A DNA stretch of 64,000 nt from Patagioenas fasciata (taxonomy: Eukaryota; Chordata; Aves; Columbiformes; Columbidae): positions 625,001 through 689,000 of the forward strand of contig NC_092523.1 in NCBI RefSeq assembly GCF_037038585.1, written 5' to 3'. This document shows, one piece after another, positions 1 to 13,300 of the stretch (position 1 is the stretch's first letter; every line of letters starts with the position of its first letter). Under the pieces are notes generated by a model. The model saw only the letters and a program-made list of their open reading frames with translations, was not told the origin of the DNA and did not search any database. A program made the position numbers and the translations under genes.

Positions 1-1398
1 CCGGGCAGGAGGGGACCGGGAGCCCCTTCCCCACAGCGGCCACGCGGGCCGGGCGCCGGGGCCACCGTCCCCGCAGCCACCGGGACCCCCGCAGCCACCG
101 GGACCCCCGTACCGCGGCCGGAGCTGACCCCAGCGGTACCGCACACAACCACATAGATACAGCGATCTGCAGTAACTCATTACAACTACAATCTAATTCC
201 TCTAATTACAGACTGTGTACAAATTGTAGCAGCCTTTAAAGTATTCAGAAGATCTGAGGAGTCCGTGTTATTGCAGTGTTAAGATCGCTAAGATAAAGGG
301 AAGATGAATAAAAACACTAAATGTCTTCAGGGATGTCTTAATTCCAGAGCAAAATAATCCACAGGACTGTCTGCAAATGTGCCACGTAATCGATTTGCTC
401 TGCCAGAGCTCCATAAGCTGAGCAGTTTGCTCTGTATGCTCCCGGGACAAGGAGGCAGACACCTCGGTCAGCGCTAGAGCACCCGGAGCAGCCGCCCGGC
501 CATGACGGGACCCCAGGGTGACAGTGCGAGCGACGGGGGACGCGCCAGCTGCTCGGGGAGCGCCGGTGCACGCCGAAGCCACACAGCAAAGATGAGGTGG
601 GGACAGCGAGGTCTGAGAGCCCCGGGGGTGCCAGGACCCCCATGCAGCCCCGCACCGCACACGGGGCCCCCGCGGGGACACCGACACCGGCACCTCTGCG
701 AGCGCCGCCCCGGGATCACCCACCGGGCAAACCGCAGCCCCCGCACCGGGCGACCCCCCGCTCCCCAGCGCGGCCAGCGCTGCCGCAGCACGGGATCCCC
801 CTCCCCTCCCGCCTCGCCAGGCCGCTTCGGCTTTCGGTGCCGCGTACGGGGAACGAAAGAGGAACGTAACTGGCTTTTTCTGGTAACGCTGCTGGTGGTG
901 TTTTCGGTTTTGAGCCCAGCAGCACAGCCGGGCCCACCCGAGCCTGCCCGCGGAGCCCCATCTGTCCTGTCACCCGCATTAGGACGGGAACCTCGTATCC
1001 ACGGGGAACAAATGAAACCAGGTCTCGGGACGGGGCTGGAGATACCGGGGGGACTTGGACCTCATCCTCAGCAGCAACAGGAGCCGTCGAGGCTCCCACC
1101 CCTCACCCCGCATATCACAGGACCTCGGGGTGGTTTGGGCTGAAGGGACCCCAAAGCTCATGTCTGCAGCGTGCTGGGAGCCAGGGGCCACCCGGGGTGC
1201 CACGTCTGACCCGAGCAGCCGGCACCGGCTCCAGGCAGGTGGAGGTGCCAGTGCCGCATCCCCGGGGCCAGCGGTCAGCACCAACACCACTCCTGCGGCA
1301 CAGGGACCCCCGGGACCCTCCCTCTCCCTCCCCAGGGGCTGGCACAGCACCCGGCAGAGCGCGGCACCAGGCCGGTGCAAACCACCGCCAGCACTTAC
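1..1398. other. intron of the DOCK-A gene up to the window edge; contains an AT-rich island
   Basis: After the last visible DOCK exon a good donor (GTAAGT on the minus strand) opens an intron. I find no downstream DOCK exon in 1-1398. Positions 127-470 form an AT-rich island, described separately; the rest is GC-rich with no recognisable feature. Confidence 0.6.
127..470. promoter_or_regulatory. AT-rich island in a DOCK intron, candidate conserved non-coding element
   Basis: About 340 bases of strikingly AT-richer sequence in GC-rich surroundings. It includes CTAATTACAG near 205, CAGCCTTTAAAG near 230 and an AATAAA on the plus strand near 309. It has no CR1 match and no coding frame. High local complexity without repeats suggests a constrained regulatory element; this is inference from composition only. 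Confidence 0.35.
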
Positions 1399-4300
1399 TG
1401 GGCAAAGAGGCGCCGGGAGCGGACGATGAACTTGAACACGTACTCCAGGGCCTTGAAGGTGCGCAGGAGCGGCTCGCAGGGCTCCCCCCGGCTCGCACGC
1501 TCCACGTACTGCGTCAGCACCGAGAGCAGCTTCCTGCGGGACGGGGACACATGGACAGGGCTGGGACACACGGCCAGGGCTGGGACACATGGACAGGGCT
1601 GGGACACACGGCCAGGGCTGGGCAGGATGGGGACACATGGCCAGGGGTTGGCTGAGCAGCCTCGGGGCAGGCACTGAGCGGAGCTGCACTGCCCGCCGGG
1701 CACTGCCCAGGCTCCAGCCCCATCCCAGCCCTGTCCCTCCCCACACCCGTGTCCCAGCCCCATCTCCCCCGTGCCCGCACGCACTTGTAGGCCAGCGTGG
1801 CGCTGAAGTGCTGCCGGATATAGGCCTCCAGGACCGCGTTGAAATGCTGGAACTTCCTATCAGCCACCAGCCCCACGATGAAGACCTGGGGAGCGGCAGG
1901 GACAAGTTCAGCACAGGCAGGACACCTGGGGACAGCCGGGTGGCCAGAGCAGCACTGACCCCTCGTGAGGCTGCTGGGACCCCAGAGCCCCTGCACGCCC
2001 GCCCAGCCCCCCGGGGCGGACAGAGCTCCAAGGACAAGGGCCCCAAACGAGCCCCGCGGCCCCCGGAATCTCATGGGCAGTTGTGCAGAGCTCGTCCGTC
2101 ACCGACCCCGTGGTCCCAGGAGAGTCAGCACAACCCCGCCCTGCCCGGGGCCGCCGCTGGGGCTGCTCCTGTCTCGCTGCAAGAGAAGCACCTTTGGCCC
2201 TTGCTGGAATTGTTCCCTGCAGGGACAGTGTCCCCATCTGCCACAGCCCTGCCCTGCGTGGGGTCAGCCGGGGGGACCGCGCTGGAGCCGGGGGGCTGTG
2301 GGCCCTGAGCACGGCTCGGGGGTCAGAGCAGTGACCCCATCTGAAACCACCCCGGGGCCCATCCTGCACCCGCCTTGGGCTCAGACGGGGTCAGACCCGC
2401 GCTCCGCACTCGCAGGGACGCAGGTCCTGCTTACCAGGGCATCGAACACAAGCGTGTCATAGACATCCGTGTCCGAATTCTCCATCATGATGGAGAACAA
2501 GGCGTCCAGCGTGTCCTGGAGGAACTGTGGGAGACAAGAGGATGTGAGGGCTCGAGCATTCACTCTCAGCATCGTGCCCACACATCCCTAGGAACTTTCA
2601 CAGCCCTGTGTCCCCAGGGAGCGGCCACGTGGGGACACGGCCGGCAGGTGAGGGTGGGAGCCGGGGAGGGAGTGGGGGGAAGAGCTGCGGTACCTTGATG
2701 ACCTCCCCGCCGTCCACGTGCATCAGGTTCTGGAGGTTCCCGGCGAGCAGGCTGGGCTGCGAGCGCCACTTGAGCAGCCCCAGCAGGTTCACTGGGCGGC
2801 AGGAGGGGACACTGAGCTCGGCCTCACCCACCGCCCCCAGGAACCCCACCGCCCCCAGAGACCCCGTCCCTGGGGACAAGGGGATCCCCGCTGCTGGCCC
2901 CGCGCAGGGCGGGCACAGCCGCCTGTTGTGACCAAACGCCCATCGCGACTGAGCGACCCTCGCCCCATTGTGCCAGGAGCAGTCAGAACCCCCGGCCCCT
3001 GCGCAGCAGCTGCCGAGCACCGAGAGCTCCCTGACCTCGCACCAGGGAAGACAAAGCCCGGCAGGAGAGGGGCTGGCGCTGCCGAAGCTGTAACCGTGCT
3101 GCTGCTGCTGCAGGGAGGGAACTAACGCCACAGCCTCAGCCCAGCCCGGCTCACGCTGAGCCGCAGAGGCCCCAGAGCTCGGCAGTGAGGGGTCACAGTG
3201 CGCTGTGTGTCCCCGGGCCCTGTGCCAGGACCAGTGTCCCCAGCTGTGTCACTGCGCTCCAGCAGCAGCTGGACACAGAGGTTCTGTCTGTTGGCCTCAC
3301 AGAGGAGCTGCTGGACAGGGGACCCCGTTGTCCCACTGCCCATCCCCTGTCCCAGTGCCACTGCCACCGGTGCTCCCGGCAGCACCCAGCACTCCCGGCA
3401 CACGGAAACGTCACCGCCGGGCATTCATGTCACCCACCCCGAGGGACTGGTGGTGGCTGCGGCGCTTTCTGCAGGGCCACAGACACGCACTGACAAGGTG
3501 GCAGCGGCCCCAGTGCCAGCAGCACCACACAGCACAGCACGGCAAGAGCTGGCAAACAGGCTGCTCGTCCCGCCCCCGCAGAGCTGTGTGCCGTGTGTCC
3601 CCAGGCTGGGCACCGCGAGGGCGCTGGAGCACGGCCCCGCCAGCCCTGTGCCCCGCTCACTGCCAGCCCCGCGGGGAAGCGTTCGGTAACGCCAGCAGTT
3701 GCCAAGGCTGCCAGCTCCTCTTGGTTCCGCCACCTCCCAGAACATTCTGTCCAAGGCAAAATGCATCCACAAGTGCTCCTGCATCTGTGCCAAGGAGGCT
3801 CGTGCGCTCTCGGCTGCAACGAGCTGCACAAAGCGCCTGGGGCTGGAGCCAGCGCACTGAGAACGGGTGTGGAACCAGGAGTGCCACCGCCACCCCTGCG
3901 GAGCCCGCACTCACCGTTCTGCGTCAGCTTGGTGGAGCAGACGAGGGTGGAGATCTGGAAGCTGTCCCGCGCCGACACCGCCAGCCCCGACGTGGCCCCG
4001 CTCACGCGGAAGGAGGAGCCGGACAGGAGCTTCGGCTCGGGCGCGTTCCTCACCGAGGGCAGGGACAGGTACGCGCCGGCGTCCTCCATCCTCCTGCTGT
4101 CACCCTGCAAGGCAGAGAGGGGCTGGCACCGGTAGAACAGCCCGGGACCCGCACGCACAGAGCCCCTGTGCTCGGTTCTGACCCCACATCAAGTCCCCTG
4201 CGGGGACCCCGCTGTGCAGAACGGGGCAGGGCACAGACGCCAGCAGAGCTGGTGGCTCCCACTAACGGCATCCTGACAGCTGGGACCTCGGGCTCACGGG

Positions 4301-7300
4301 AACATTGGGACATGGAGCCGCACGGGGGAACTTCTGCCTGTGCTGCGGAGCTCTGAGCACCCAGCAGAGCTGCTCCCTGCGGGCTCCGCGGGAACCTGCG
4401 CCCAGCCGGGATAACCAGCCTGGAGAGACACGAACCCGACCGGAGCCCGCAGGGACGGCACGGGAACCGGCACGGGAAAAGCACAGGGAGGCCGGTGGCA
4501 CAGAGGAGCTGGGGCCAGGTGGCAGCACCGGGAACAGAGCACATGGCTGAGCACGTGGACACGGGCAGGCAGCAGGACACGGGCAGGACACGGGCAGGCA
4601 GCAGGACACGGGCAGGACACGGGCAGGCAGCAGGACACAGGCAGGCAGCAGGACACGGGCAGGCAGCAGGACACGGGCAGGACACGGGCAGGCAGCAGGA
4701 CACAGGCAGGCAGCAGGACACGGGCAGGACACGGGCAGGCAGCAGGACACAGGCAGGCAGCAGGACACGGGCAGGCAGCAGGACACGGGCAGGACACGGG
4801 CAGGCAGCAGGACACAGGCAGGCAGCAGGACACGGGCAGGCAGCAGGACACGGGCAGGACACGGGCAGGCAGCAGGACACAGGCAGGCAGCAGGACACGG
4901 GCAGGACACGGGCAGGCAGCAGGACACGGGCAGGCAGCAGGACACGGGCAGGCAGCAGGACACGGGCAGGCAGCAGGACACGGGCAGGCAGCAGGACACG
5001 GGCAGGCAGCAGCACATGGGCAGGTGGCCGGCGCAGTCCCACAGCATCACCAACACCAGCCTGATGGGGCATTTCCTGCCTGCATGGGCACACCGGGGTC
5101 CCTCCACGGCACAAAGAGCCCATTTCTTTGTGAAGTAGAAGAATTAAGAGGACATTACAGCCAGGAGGACCCACTGGGTGACTTCCTAAAGATCCTTCCT
5201 TGCTCGCTGGCGACACTGGGGTGTGGGGGTGTCCGGGGGGAGGCCGAGGACGGGCGCAGCAGGCGGCTGCGGGCTCAGCGGCGCTGGCTCACGGCCCGGC
5301 AGCGCGGAGCATCCATCCTGCCCGCAGCCCCGCGGGATGAAATCCCCCGCGGAAGGGCGGATGAAGGTCACACTGTGTGCTGCGGGCTTTTCTCTGTCCC
5401 CATGGTGCGCAACCAACGTGCGGGAGCCCCCGCGCCCCTCCCGAGCGCACGGAGCCCTCGCAGGATGAACCGGCTGTGCTCCAGGCGTTTCCTGACCAGC
5501 ACCAGATCAAGAGGTCTGAGGAGCTAAAAGCTCCTAATTCGCATTCCTCTGGCAAACAGGTACAAAGATGAAATAGCTTCTGACTTCCAGGACCGAGCCC
5601 CGGTGTTTGCCAGGAAGAGCAGGAGTCGCTGGAGTGAGGACAAAGCGGCGCACGTGGCTGTCACCGCTCGGGGGCCACCAGGGAACACGACGGTTCAGCG
5701 AGGGCAGCGACAGCCCTTGGGGGAGAAGGCACAGCAGCCGGGGGAGCGCAGGATGTGGCCGAGCTGCCCTGGCAGCACCGGTACAGCCCCGAGGTGCTCC
5801 CGCTGCAGCACCGGCTGCCGAGGGGAGGTCCCGGAGAGCCGGGACTGTGTCTGCAGCTCTGCAGCCACGGCAGCGTTCCAACAGTCGGGGTGTTTTGTCC
5901 AGAAACACCAGGAGGAGGGGCCCAGTAACCATCCCAAACAAACAGGAGCTGCCGGGGAGGGAACGAGCAGCTCTGCCCCGTCCCCGGGCCGGCGGGGCAC
6001 CGTGGGTCCCCGCGGGAGGGACGGCGGTGTCACGAGAGCGGGACGTGAGCAACGGGAACGGCAGCGCCGGGACGGCCCGGGGAGAGCTGGTGCTGCCCAG
6101 GGCACGAGGCGGGTGGGACAGCCCCGGACAGACAGACGGACACTCAGCCCCCGAGGGGCGGCTACAGGAGTGTGGGGCGGGAGCACCCTGGGTGACGCTG
6201 TCACACCCACCACACGTCCCTGCGACACAGGACAATGTGCGCCGGCAGCAGCCACTCTGCGGGGAGACCCACAGCTGCAGAAACAGCACGGGGGGCCAGG
6301 AGGGAACCGCGGCGATGAGGAGGAGGCGATGAAGAGCAGGAGCTCCTCCATCGCGCCCACGGGGAGCGCAGGCCGAGGCGGGCTGCGCAGCTGTCACAGC
6401 AGCCGGGACACAGACCTGCTCGCCCACAAAGACGGCGGCTTGGGAAGGGAGGTGGGTCAGCCTCGAGGAACGGGTCACGTCTCCAGGAACAGCAGGAAAA
6501 GCAGAGAAACTCCAGCTAAATGCAGAGCAGCCCAGGACCGAGGGGGACAGCGGCCCCGGGACCCGGAGCTCCGTGCTGGCGGGGAGCGCTGCAGCGGAGC
6601 CGACGCACCCAGCCTGAGCTCGCCCGTGCGGGGGACCCGCTCACAGCTCCCGCTGCCCCGGCAGAGCCACCCGGCCGGCAGAGGGGACGCGGGCGCAAGG
6701 GGACAGCGCGGTCACAGCGTCCGTCACACTCCAGCCTCACAGCTGACTGCACTTTCTGCAAACAAACACTGAATTTTCCCTCCCTGCGTTCTCTGCTCTC
6801 AGAAGAAAAAGCGAGGGGTTTTAGGTAGAGGAAGCCTGGTGAGATCCGGTGAAGTGCAGCAAATATCTTCATGGGGACGCTCCCTCCCAAGTCAGTTCCA
6901 TTTAAGTTACCGCTGTCTAAACAAAACTCATCATTCGCAGAGGAGTCACGTGGAGATTCGAGATGCCATGTGCTGGGAGCAGCGGCAGGAGCCCCCATCA
7001 CCAAGGGCAGAAAGGACGGGGGGGGAGGGACTGGGGCCTTTGGGGACGTGTCACCAGCACGGCGGCTCTGGCGGGCGCTGGGAGCCCACCCCGCAGCCTC
7101 CCCGCGCCGAGGGCTCTGCCTTCCCGCACCTTGTACAGAACCAGGTCGTGCTCCCCGTCGCGCAGCGTCGTCCCGTCCGGGCGCATCAGCTTCACGAAGG
7201 CCATGGAGAAGATCCGCTCGCTCTTGTCCTTGGCTGGGGGGACAAGCGCGGGGTGAGGTGACACAGCACAGGAGGAGCCCGAGGCTGCAGCGCACGGGCA

Positions 7301-10300
7301 GGGAACAACAGCGCAGCCGCAGCGGCTCAGGGCTGCGGGGAAATGGTGGTGGTCGTCCCAGAGCTGTGACCCCGCAGTGGGACCCCCGGCACTGGGGAGA
7401 AGCTGCTGCAGCCATTTGGGAACCTCAGAGCGGGAGAGGGGACAGATGGCAGCGATGGCTGGTGTGTGGCCAGAGGAGCTGCCGGCCCCTGCGTGTGCTG
7501 CGCAGGTCAGGGCCACCAGAGACACTGCTGCGGGGACAGAGGGGCTGGGGCTGGCACAGCTGGGGACGGGCAGGGTACGGGGCTGGCACAGCTGGGGACA
7601 GGCAGGGCGCGGGGCTGGCACAGCTGGGGACGGCCAGGGCGCGGGGCTGGCACAGCTGGGGACGGGCAGGGCGTGGGGCTGGCACAGCTGGGGACGGCCA
7701 GGGCGCGGGGCTGGCACAGCTGGGGACGGGCAGGGCGTGGGGCTGGCACAGCTGGGGACGGGCAGGGCGCGGGGCTGGCAGGGTTTGACTGGCACAGGAT
7801 CAGGCCACCCAGCAGCTGCAGGTCCCCGCAGTGGCCCTGGGGAAGGTCCCTGCACCAGGGGACATGCCGCACCATGTCCCATCGTGTGGGGGTTCAGAGC
7901 TGCAACGGTGCAGCCTGTGGCACTGCAGCCCAGCGGCAGCTGCAGCCCCAGCGTGTGGGGTGGGGGTCCGGGATGCAGAGCAGAGGGTCCGGGATGCAGG
8001 GTGCTGGTCTGGGGTGCAGAGCAGAGGGCCAGGATGCAGGGTGGAGGGTCTGGGATGCAGAACAGAGGGCCGGGATGCAGAGCAGAGGGCCGAGGTGCAC
8101 AGCGGGGGCTCAGGGAGCCGGGCACAGACACAGCACCCGGGCAGCAGCTGCTGCTGGAGGTCGTGGTGTCCCAGGGCTCTGCTGCTCCCACAAGCAGCAC
8201 GGGGTCAGCTGCCTGCCCCCCACACATGAGCCCAGCACCCCACGTACCCCGCATGGTGCCCGGGGGGCTGCTCGCAGCCCTGCGTTCCTGCAGCCCCCGC
8301 AGCCCTGCTCCAGCACAGCCCCTGCAGCCCCGCTCCAGCGCAGCCCTGCTCCAGCACAGCCCCCACAGCCCCGCTCCAGCGCAGCCCCACGTTCCCACAG
8401 CCCCCACAATCCCGCTCCAGCACAGCCCCCTGCAGCCCCGCTCCAGCACAGCCCCGCTCCAGCGCAGCCCCGCTCCAGCGCAGCCCCGCTCCAGCACAGC
8501 CCCGCTCCAGCACAGCCCTGCTCCAGCACAGCCCCGCTCCAGCACAGCCCTGCTCCAGCACAGCCCCGCTCCAGCACAGCCCCGCTCCAGCACAGCCCCG
8601 CTCCAGCACAGCCCCGCTCCAGCACAGCCCTGCTCCAGCGCAGCCCCGTGTTCCCACAGCCCCCACAGCCCCGCTCCAGCACAGCCCCCGCAGCCCCACT
8701 CCAGCACAGCCCCGCTCCAGCACAGCCCTGCTCCAGCGCAGCCTGGCCAGGAGCTGCTGGAGAGGAGCGGAGCAGACACTTACAGTCACTGGAGGAGCGA
8801 TGCCGGAAGGTGAATCTCAGGTGGGTCTTGTGGACGTCCTCGATGGGAACAGCGATCTGAGCGAGAACGGGGGCGTGTGAGGACGGGGGGCGCAGGCTGA
8901 GCCTCCCGCCTGGCCCAGGCCCCTGCGCTGAGCTGCCAGCTGACACACCCAACCCCACGCGCTTTCCCTTCCGTTAACGCAGCTGCACTGGTGCCACAGG
9001 TGGCTGTGCAGGGATGCTGGCGTGTCCCTGAGCCCATGGGGGGGCAGGAGCGATGCAGGGGCACCAGCGGTGACACAGTGACCCAGGCGACGTCGCGTCC
9101 CTGCTGCGGTCACCTGGTCCCCGTCAGGGGTCAGGCAGTGACACCGGCAGCACCTCCCATCCCCCTCGAGCCGGGCACTGCGCCCCTGAAGAGCCGGCCC
9201 TGCCGCAGTGTCCCCCGCGGCAGCTCAGTCCTGTGAGGGACACGGTCTGGGGTCCCACGCCAGTCCCAGCCGTCCCACGCCCCAGGGCTGGCACGGACCT
9301 TCACCGTCTCCATCCAGCGCTGGTGCCGCTGCTGGTAGTACACCACGGAGCGGTACTCGCTCGACGGCTTGTCCCCCGCGCCGTGGTAGATCACGTTCTG
9401 CAGGGAGAGCGGCGGCAGCAGAGACACATGGTGGTCACATCAGAGGGACTCCAAGGGCCGAGGAACCCCGCGTCCCCTCCTCCCGGGGCAGCCCTGCACG
9501 CTCCAGCCCCCGAGCCGCTGTCCCCACCAGAACTCCAGCACAGGGGCTGCTTCACAGCAACCAGCCCGCAGGGGACATCTTTCCAAACGTCCCTCCCCAG
9601 CCAGGCGCCAAGGGGTGCGAGAGGCTCCCCGTCCCACCCCCGTCCCACCCCCGTCCCCTGCGCCCCCGCCAGGCCTTGTCCCGCTGCCAAGGGAGCCGGC
9701 GACGGACACGCGGCCCCGGGGCAGGGTCAGGCTCGGCGGCCCCTGGGACGTCCCTGTCAGGGAGGTGGGGGCTGTGCCCCCCGCCCAGCCCCGCGGGACC
9801 CGCAGCAGCGCAGCCTGTGCCCTGGGAATGGCGGAATGGTGGTGGGAATGGGAGCAAACACCTGGGGAGATGGGGCAACAGCCGGTCCTGGGGGAACCGG
9901 GGCTGAGCCACGGCCTCGGGGGTGGCCAGGGGGCTGCACGTCCCCAGGGGAGGGACTTTCTGTCCCTTCCCACCGCTTTCCCAGCTCTTTTTTCTGAAGG
10001 GCAGCTTCAGGGGTTCCAGCAGCCACAAGGGCCGCTCCAGTAGCCACAGGGGCTGCTCTGGTAGCCACAGGGGTCACTCCAGCCGTTCCTGCTGGCACCG
10101 GTGCTGCTGCCTCTGCCGCAGTGGGTGACAAGGGGGCCGGCCAGCCCAGGCCCGCCCCCGCGCCCGCCGTACCTGCAGCACGCCGCCCGACTCGTCGCAG
10201 ACGCACACCGTCACCTCCACGTTCTTCTGTGTCTTCTTGCTCCCCTTGTCGAACTCGCCCTGCACCAGCGTCAGGTAGATGTCGTTCCTGACGTCCCCTG

Positions 10301-13300
10301 TGGGTACAGCCCCGTCAGCAGCGGGACCCCATTGCCCCCACGCTGGCACCCCCCACACCACCCTGGGTGGCCCAACGCGCCGCCCCGCTTGCCTGGCATG
10401 ATGACCTCCGGGTAGCCCAGCTTGCGCGCCACCACCGTGCTGCGGTCCACCAGGTGGGGGTGGTCCTTCCGCACCTGGCTCAGGTCACCCCACAGCATCT
10501 TCAGGGACACCCAGAACCCTGCAGGGACAGAGGCGCCGTCCCCATGAAGCCACCAGCCTGGCTCGGGCTGTGCCACACGTGCCTCCCCTCGCCACCCCGT
10601 CCCGCTACGATCCCGCCGGCCGGGCAATCGGCACCATGAGCCCCGGCTGCGCCCAGGGCCCCCCGCAGCCCTCTTGGGTGACAGCGGACAGGAGCCGGGG
10701 GCAGCAGGAGGGGCCCAGGGCCGGTGAGGAGCCCCCAGACCCCGCGAGGAGCAACACGGGGGGCCCCAGCGTGGGGTCAGGGGCTGCCTGGGCCCCCAGC
10801 ACCAGCACCAGCACCAGCTGCAGGGAAATGCAGGATGTGCCGAGGGCTCTACCTTGTCCCTTGTGGTTGATGTCCTTCCCCTCCACTGCCTTCCTGATCA
10901 TATTGTGAAGAAAATCGTTGTCACCAGCTGCCCTGCAAACACCAGAGCAGGCGATTCGGAGGAGCTCACACACACGGGGACCCCACAGCTGCTCCCACGG
11001 TGACCCCACAGCTGCTCCCACGGGGACCCCACAGCTGCTCCCACGGGGACCCCACAGCTGCTCCCACGGCTGCCACCGACCCCAGCACAGGGACCCAGCA
11101 CAGGGACCCCAGCACAGTGATCCCAGCACAGTGACCCCAGCACGGGGACCCCAGCACAGGGACCCCAGCACGGGGACCCAGCACAGTGACCCCAGCACGG
11201 GGACCCCAGCACGGGGACCCCAGCATGGGGACCCCAGCAGGATGGCATCACAGAACCACAGCTGGTTTGGGCTGAAGGGACCTCCCCAGCTCCCCAGTGC
11301 CACCCCTGCCATGACAGGGACATCTTCACCAGCTCAGGGTGCTCAGAGCCCCGTCCAGCCTGGCCTGGGTTGTCTCCAGGGATGGTTCATCCATCACCTC
11401 TCTGGCCAACCTGGGCCAGGCTCTCACCACCCTCAGGGCAACAATTTCTTCCTCATGTCCAGCCTGAATCTCCCTCCTTTAGTTTAAACCATCACCCCTT
11501 GTCCTGTCACAACAGGCCCTGCTCAAAAGCCTGTCCCCATCTCTCTTATCAGCCCCTTTTAAGTCAGGAAAGGCTGCAATAAGGTGTCCCCGGAGCTTCT
11601 CTTCTCCAGCTGAACCCCCCAACTCTCAGCCCGTCCCCATCCACCACAGCCCGGGGACCCCAGCACCGTGTGCCCGAGGGGACAGAGCTCCACAGGGCTC
11701 CCGTGGCCCTGAGTGCGCCCCTGCCCACCAAAACACCTCCTCTGTGCTCTGGGGTCTGGACCTGGTGACACCGTGTCCCAGGGATCCGCGGGCCCTTGGA
11801 AAGCCACGTTTAAGGGAAAACCCTTTCTCTTTCATCCCAGTACATCCTGCCCCCCTTGCAGCTGATGTCCCCGTGCCAGCCAGGCCCATAGAGCACTGCG
11901 CCCCCCACCCAGCCCCCACCCCAGCGCCCTCCCCCGGGACTCACAGGTGCACGGGAATGAAGTGCTGCTTGTCCTCGTCGCTCTCGCACTTGCCCTTGGT
12001 GATGTCCGTGATGTCCATCACTGCGGCACAGAGGCGGCAGCATGGGGGAGCTGCCGGGGGCGCTGGCACCCCCAGCCCGGGCCCTTCGTGCCGAATCCTC
12101 CAGGGACCGGCACCCAGGACAGTTTTGTCCCACCCTGCAGCCACTGCTGTGCCCGCATCCCAGCTCTGACCCTGCTGTGCTCTGGTCTGTGCCCCGTGGG
12201 GGGTCATCCTGTCCCACTGAGACCCCTCTGCCACCCACAGACACTCCAAGCTGCTCGGGGCTTTTGGCAGGAGGAACCCGGCACCCACACAGCACCACGG
12301 TGATGGCCGTGCTGCCAGTGCGGGCTGGACCCGGCACCAGCCACAGCTCACCCACAGGGATGCTGCGGGGAGCTGCGGTAGCACCAGCCCCGGCACGGTG
12401 CGGGGTCCCGCTGCAGAGCACCCTCAGCAGCACCAGCCCCAGCACGGTGCGGGGTCCCACCACGGAGCACCCTCGGCAGCACCAGCCCCAGCACGGTGCG
12501 GGGTCCCACCGCGGAACACCCTCGGCAGCCCCAAGCCCACCCTGGCTCCCCCTCCTCAACCAGCACTTCCCTGGCTGCTGGGGACAGCACCCGTGTCCCT
12601 CCAGCTGAGCACCTCTGGGGAACGGCACAGACACGGTGCAGCCACCACCAAGACTGTCACCAGAGGTGACCTCAGAGCTCTGGGGCAGATTTGGGCCAAA
12701 ACAAGCCCTATCCAGAACCCTCCATCACCCATGGACGGGGGTTTGGTGCAGGACAGACAGGGGGTTCGGTGCAGGACAGACAGGTCACTGCAGAACAGGC
12801 ACCAGGACAGTCCCTCTGTCCCCTCCACAGGACCACGCTCAGCTCGGAGCCCAATCAGGTAACTTCTCTGTGGCTGAGGTCCCAGCGCACGCTAATTAGC
12901 CAAGTAAGATCAATTTCCCAGCATAGCCACCCGCTGGGGATCAATGCCCAGAGCAGGACCGGGGGCTGTGTGTCGGGCTGGGGACACGGGGCATCGAGCA
13001 CAGGGGACAGGGCAAATAGCCACGGCAGTGGGGTCGGGGTCTGTGTCGGGATGGGGGTGCCTGGCAGGGGCAGGAGCAGCCCTGAGCCCCCACACCCCAC
13101 GCAGGGAGCCCCTGAGCCCGGCGGCAGGAGGCGGGTGCTGGGTGCTGGGTGCTGGGTGCTGGGTGCTGGGTGCTGGGTGCTGGGTGCTGGTGCAGACCGC
13201 GGGTCCGTCCTCCGCACCCGCGCGGCCGCGCGCTCACCAGAGATGCCGAAGGGCCGCCGCAGCCCCGTGCTGAGCTTGCGGCTGAAGCTGTCCCGCAGGT

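Noticed and set aside
1396-1402. In-frame TAA directly after the last visible DOCK codon
   Set aside because: The same bases form a strong GTAAGT donor at the phase expected from the DOCK2 exon junction before LYEGKEQ. A stop here would remove the catalytic half, so the gene most likely continues off the window.
4555-5020. CRISPR-like array
   Set aside because: Direct repeats without unique spacers, in a vertebrate intron; a minisatellite.
4495-5107. Open frames on both strands through the 18/10-bp minisatellite
   Set aside because: Simple-sequence translation (GRQQDT, CCLPVS) inside a DOCK intron, not coding.
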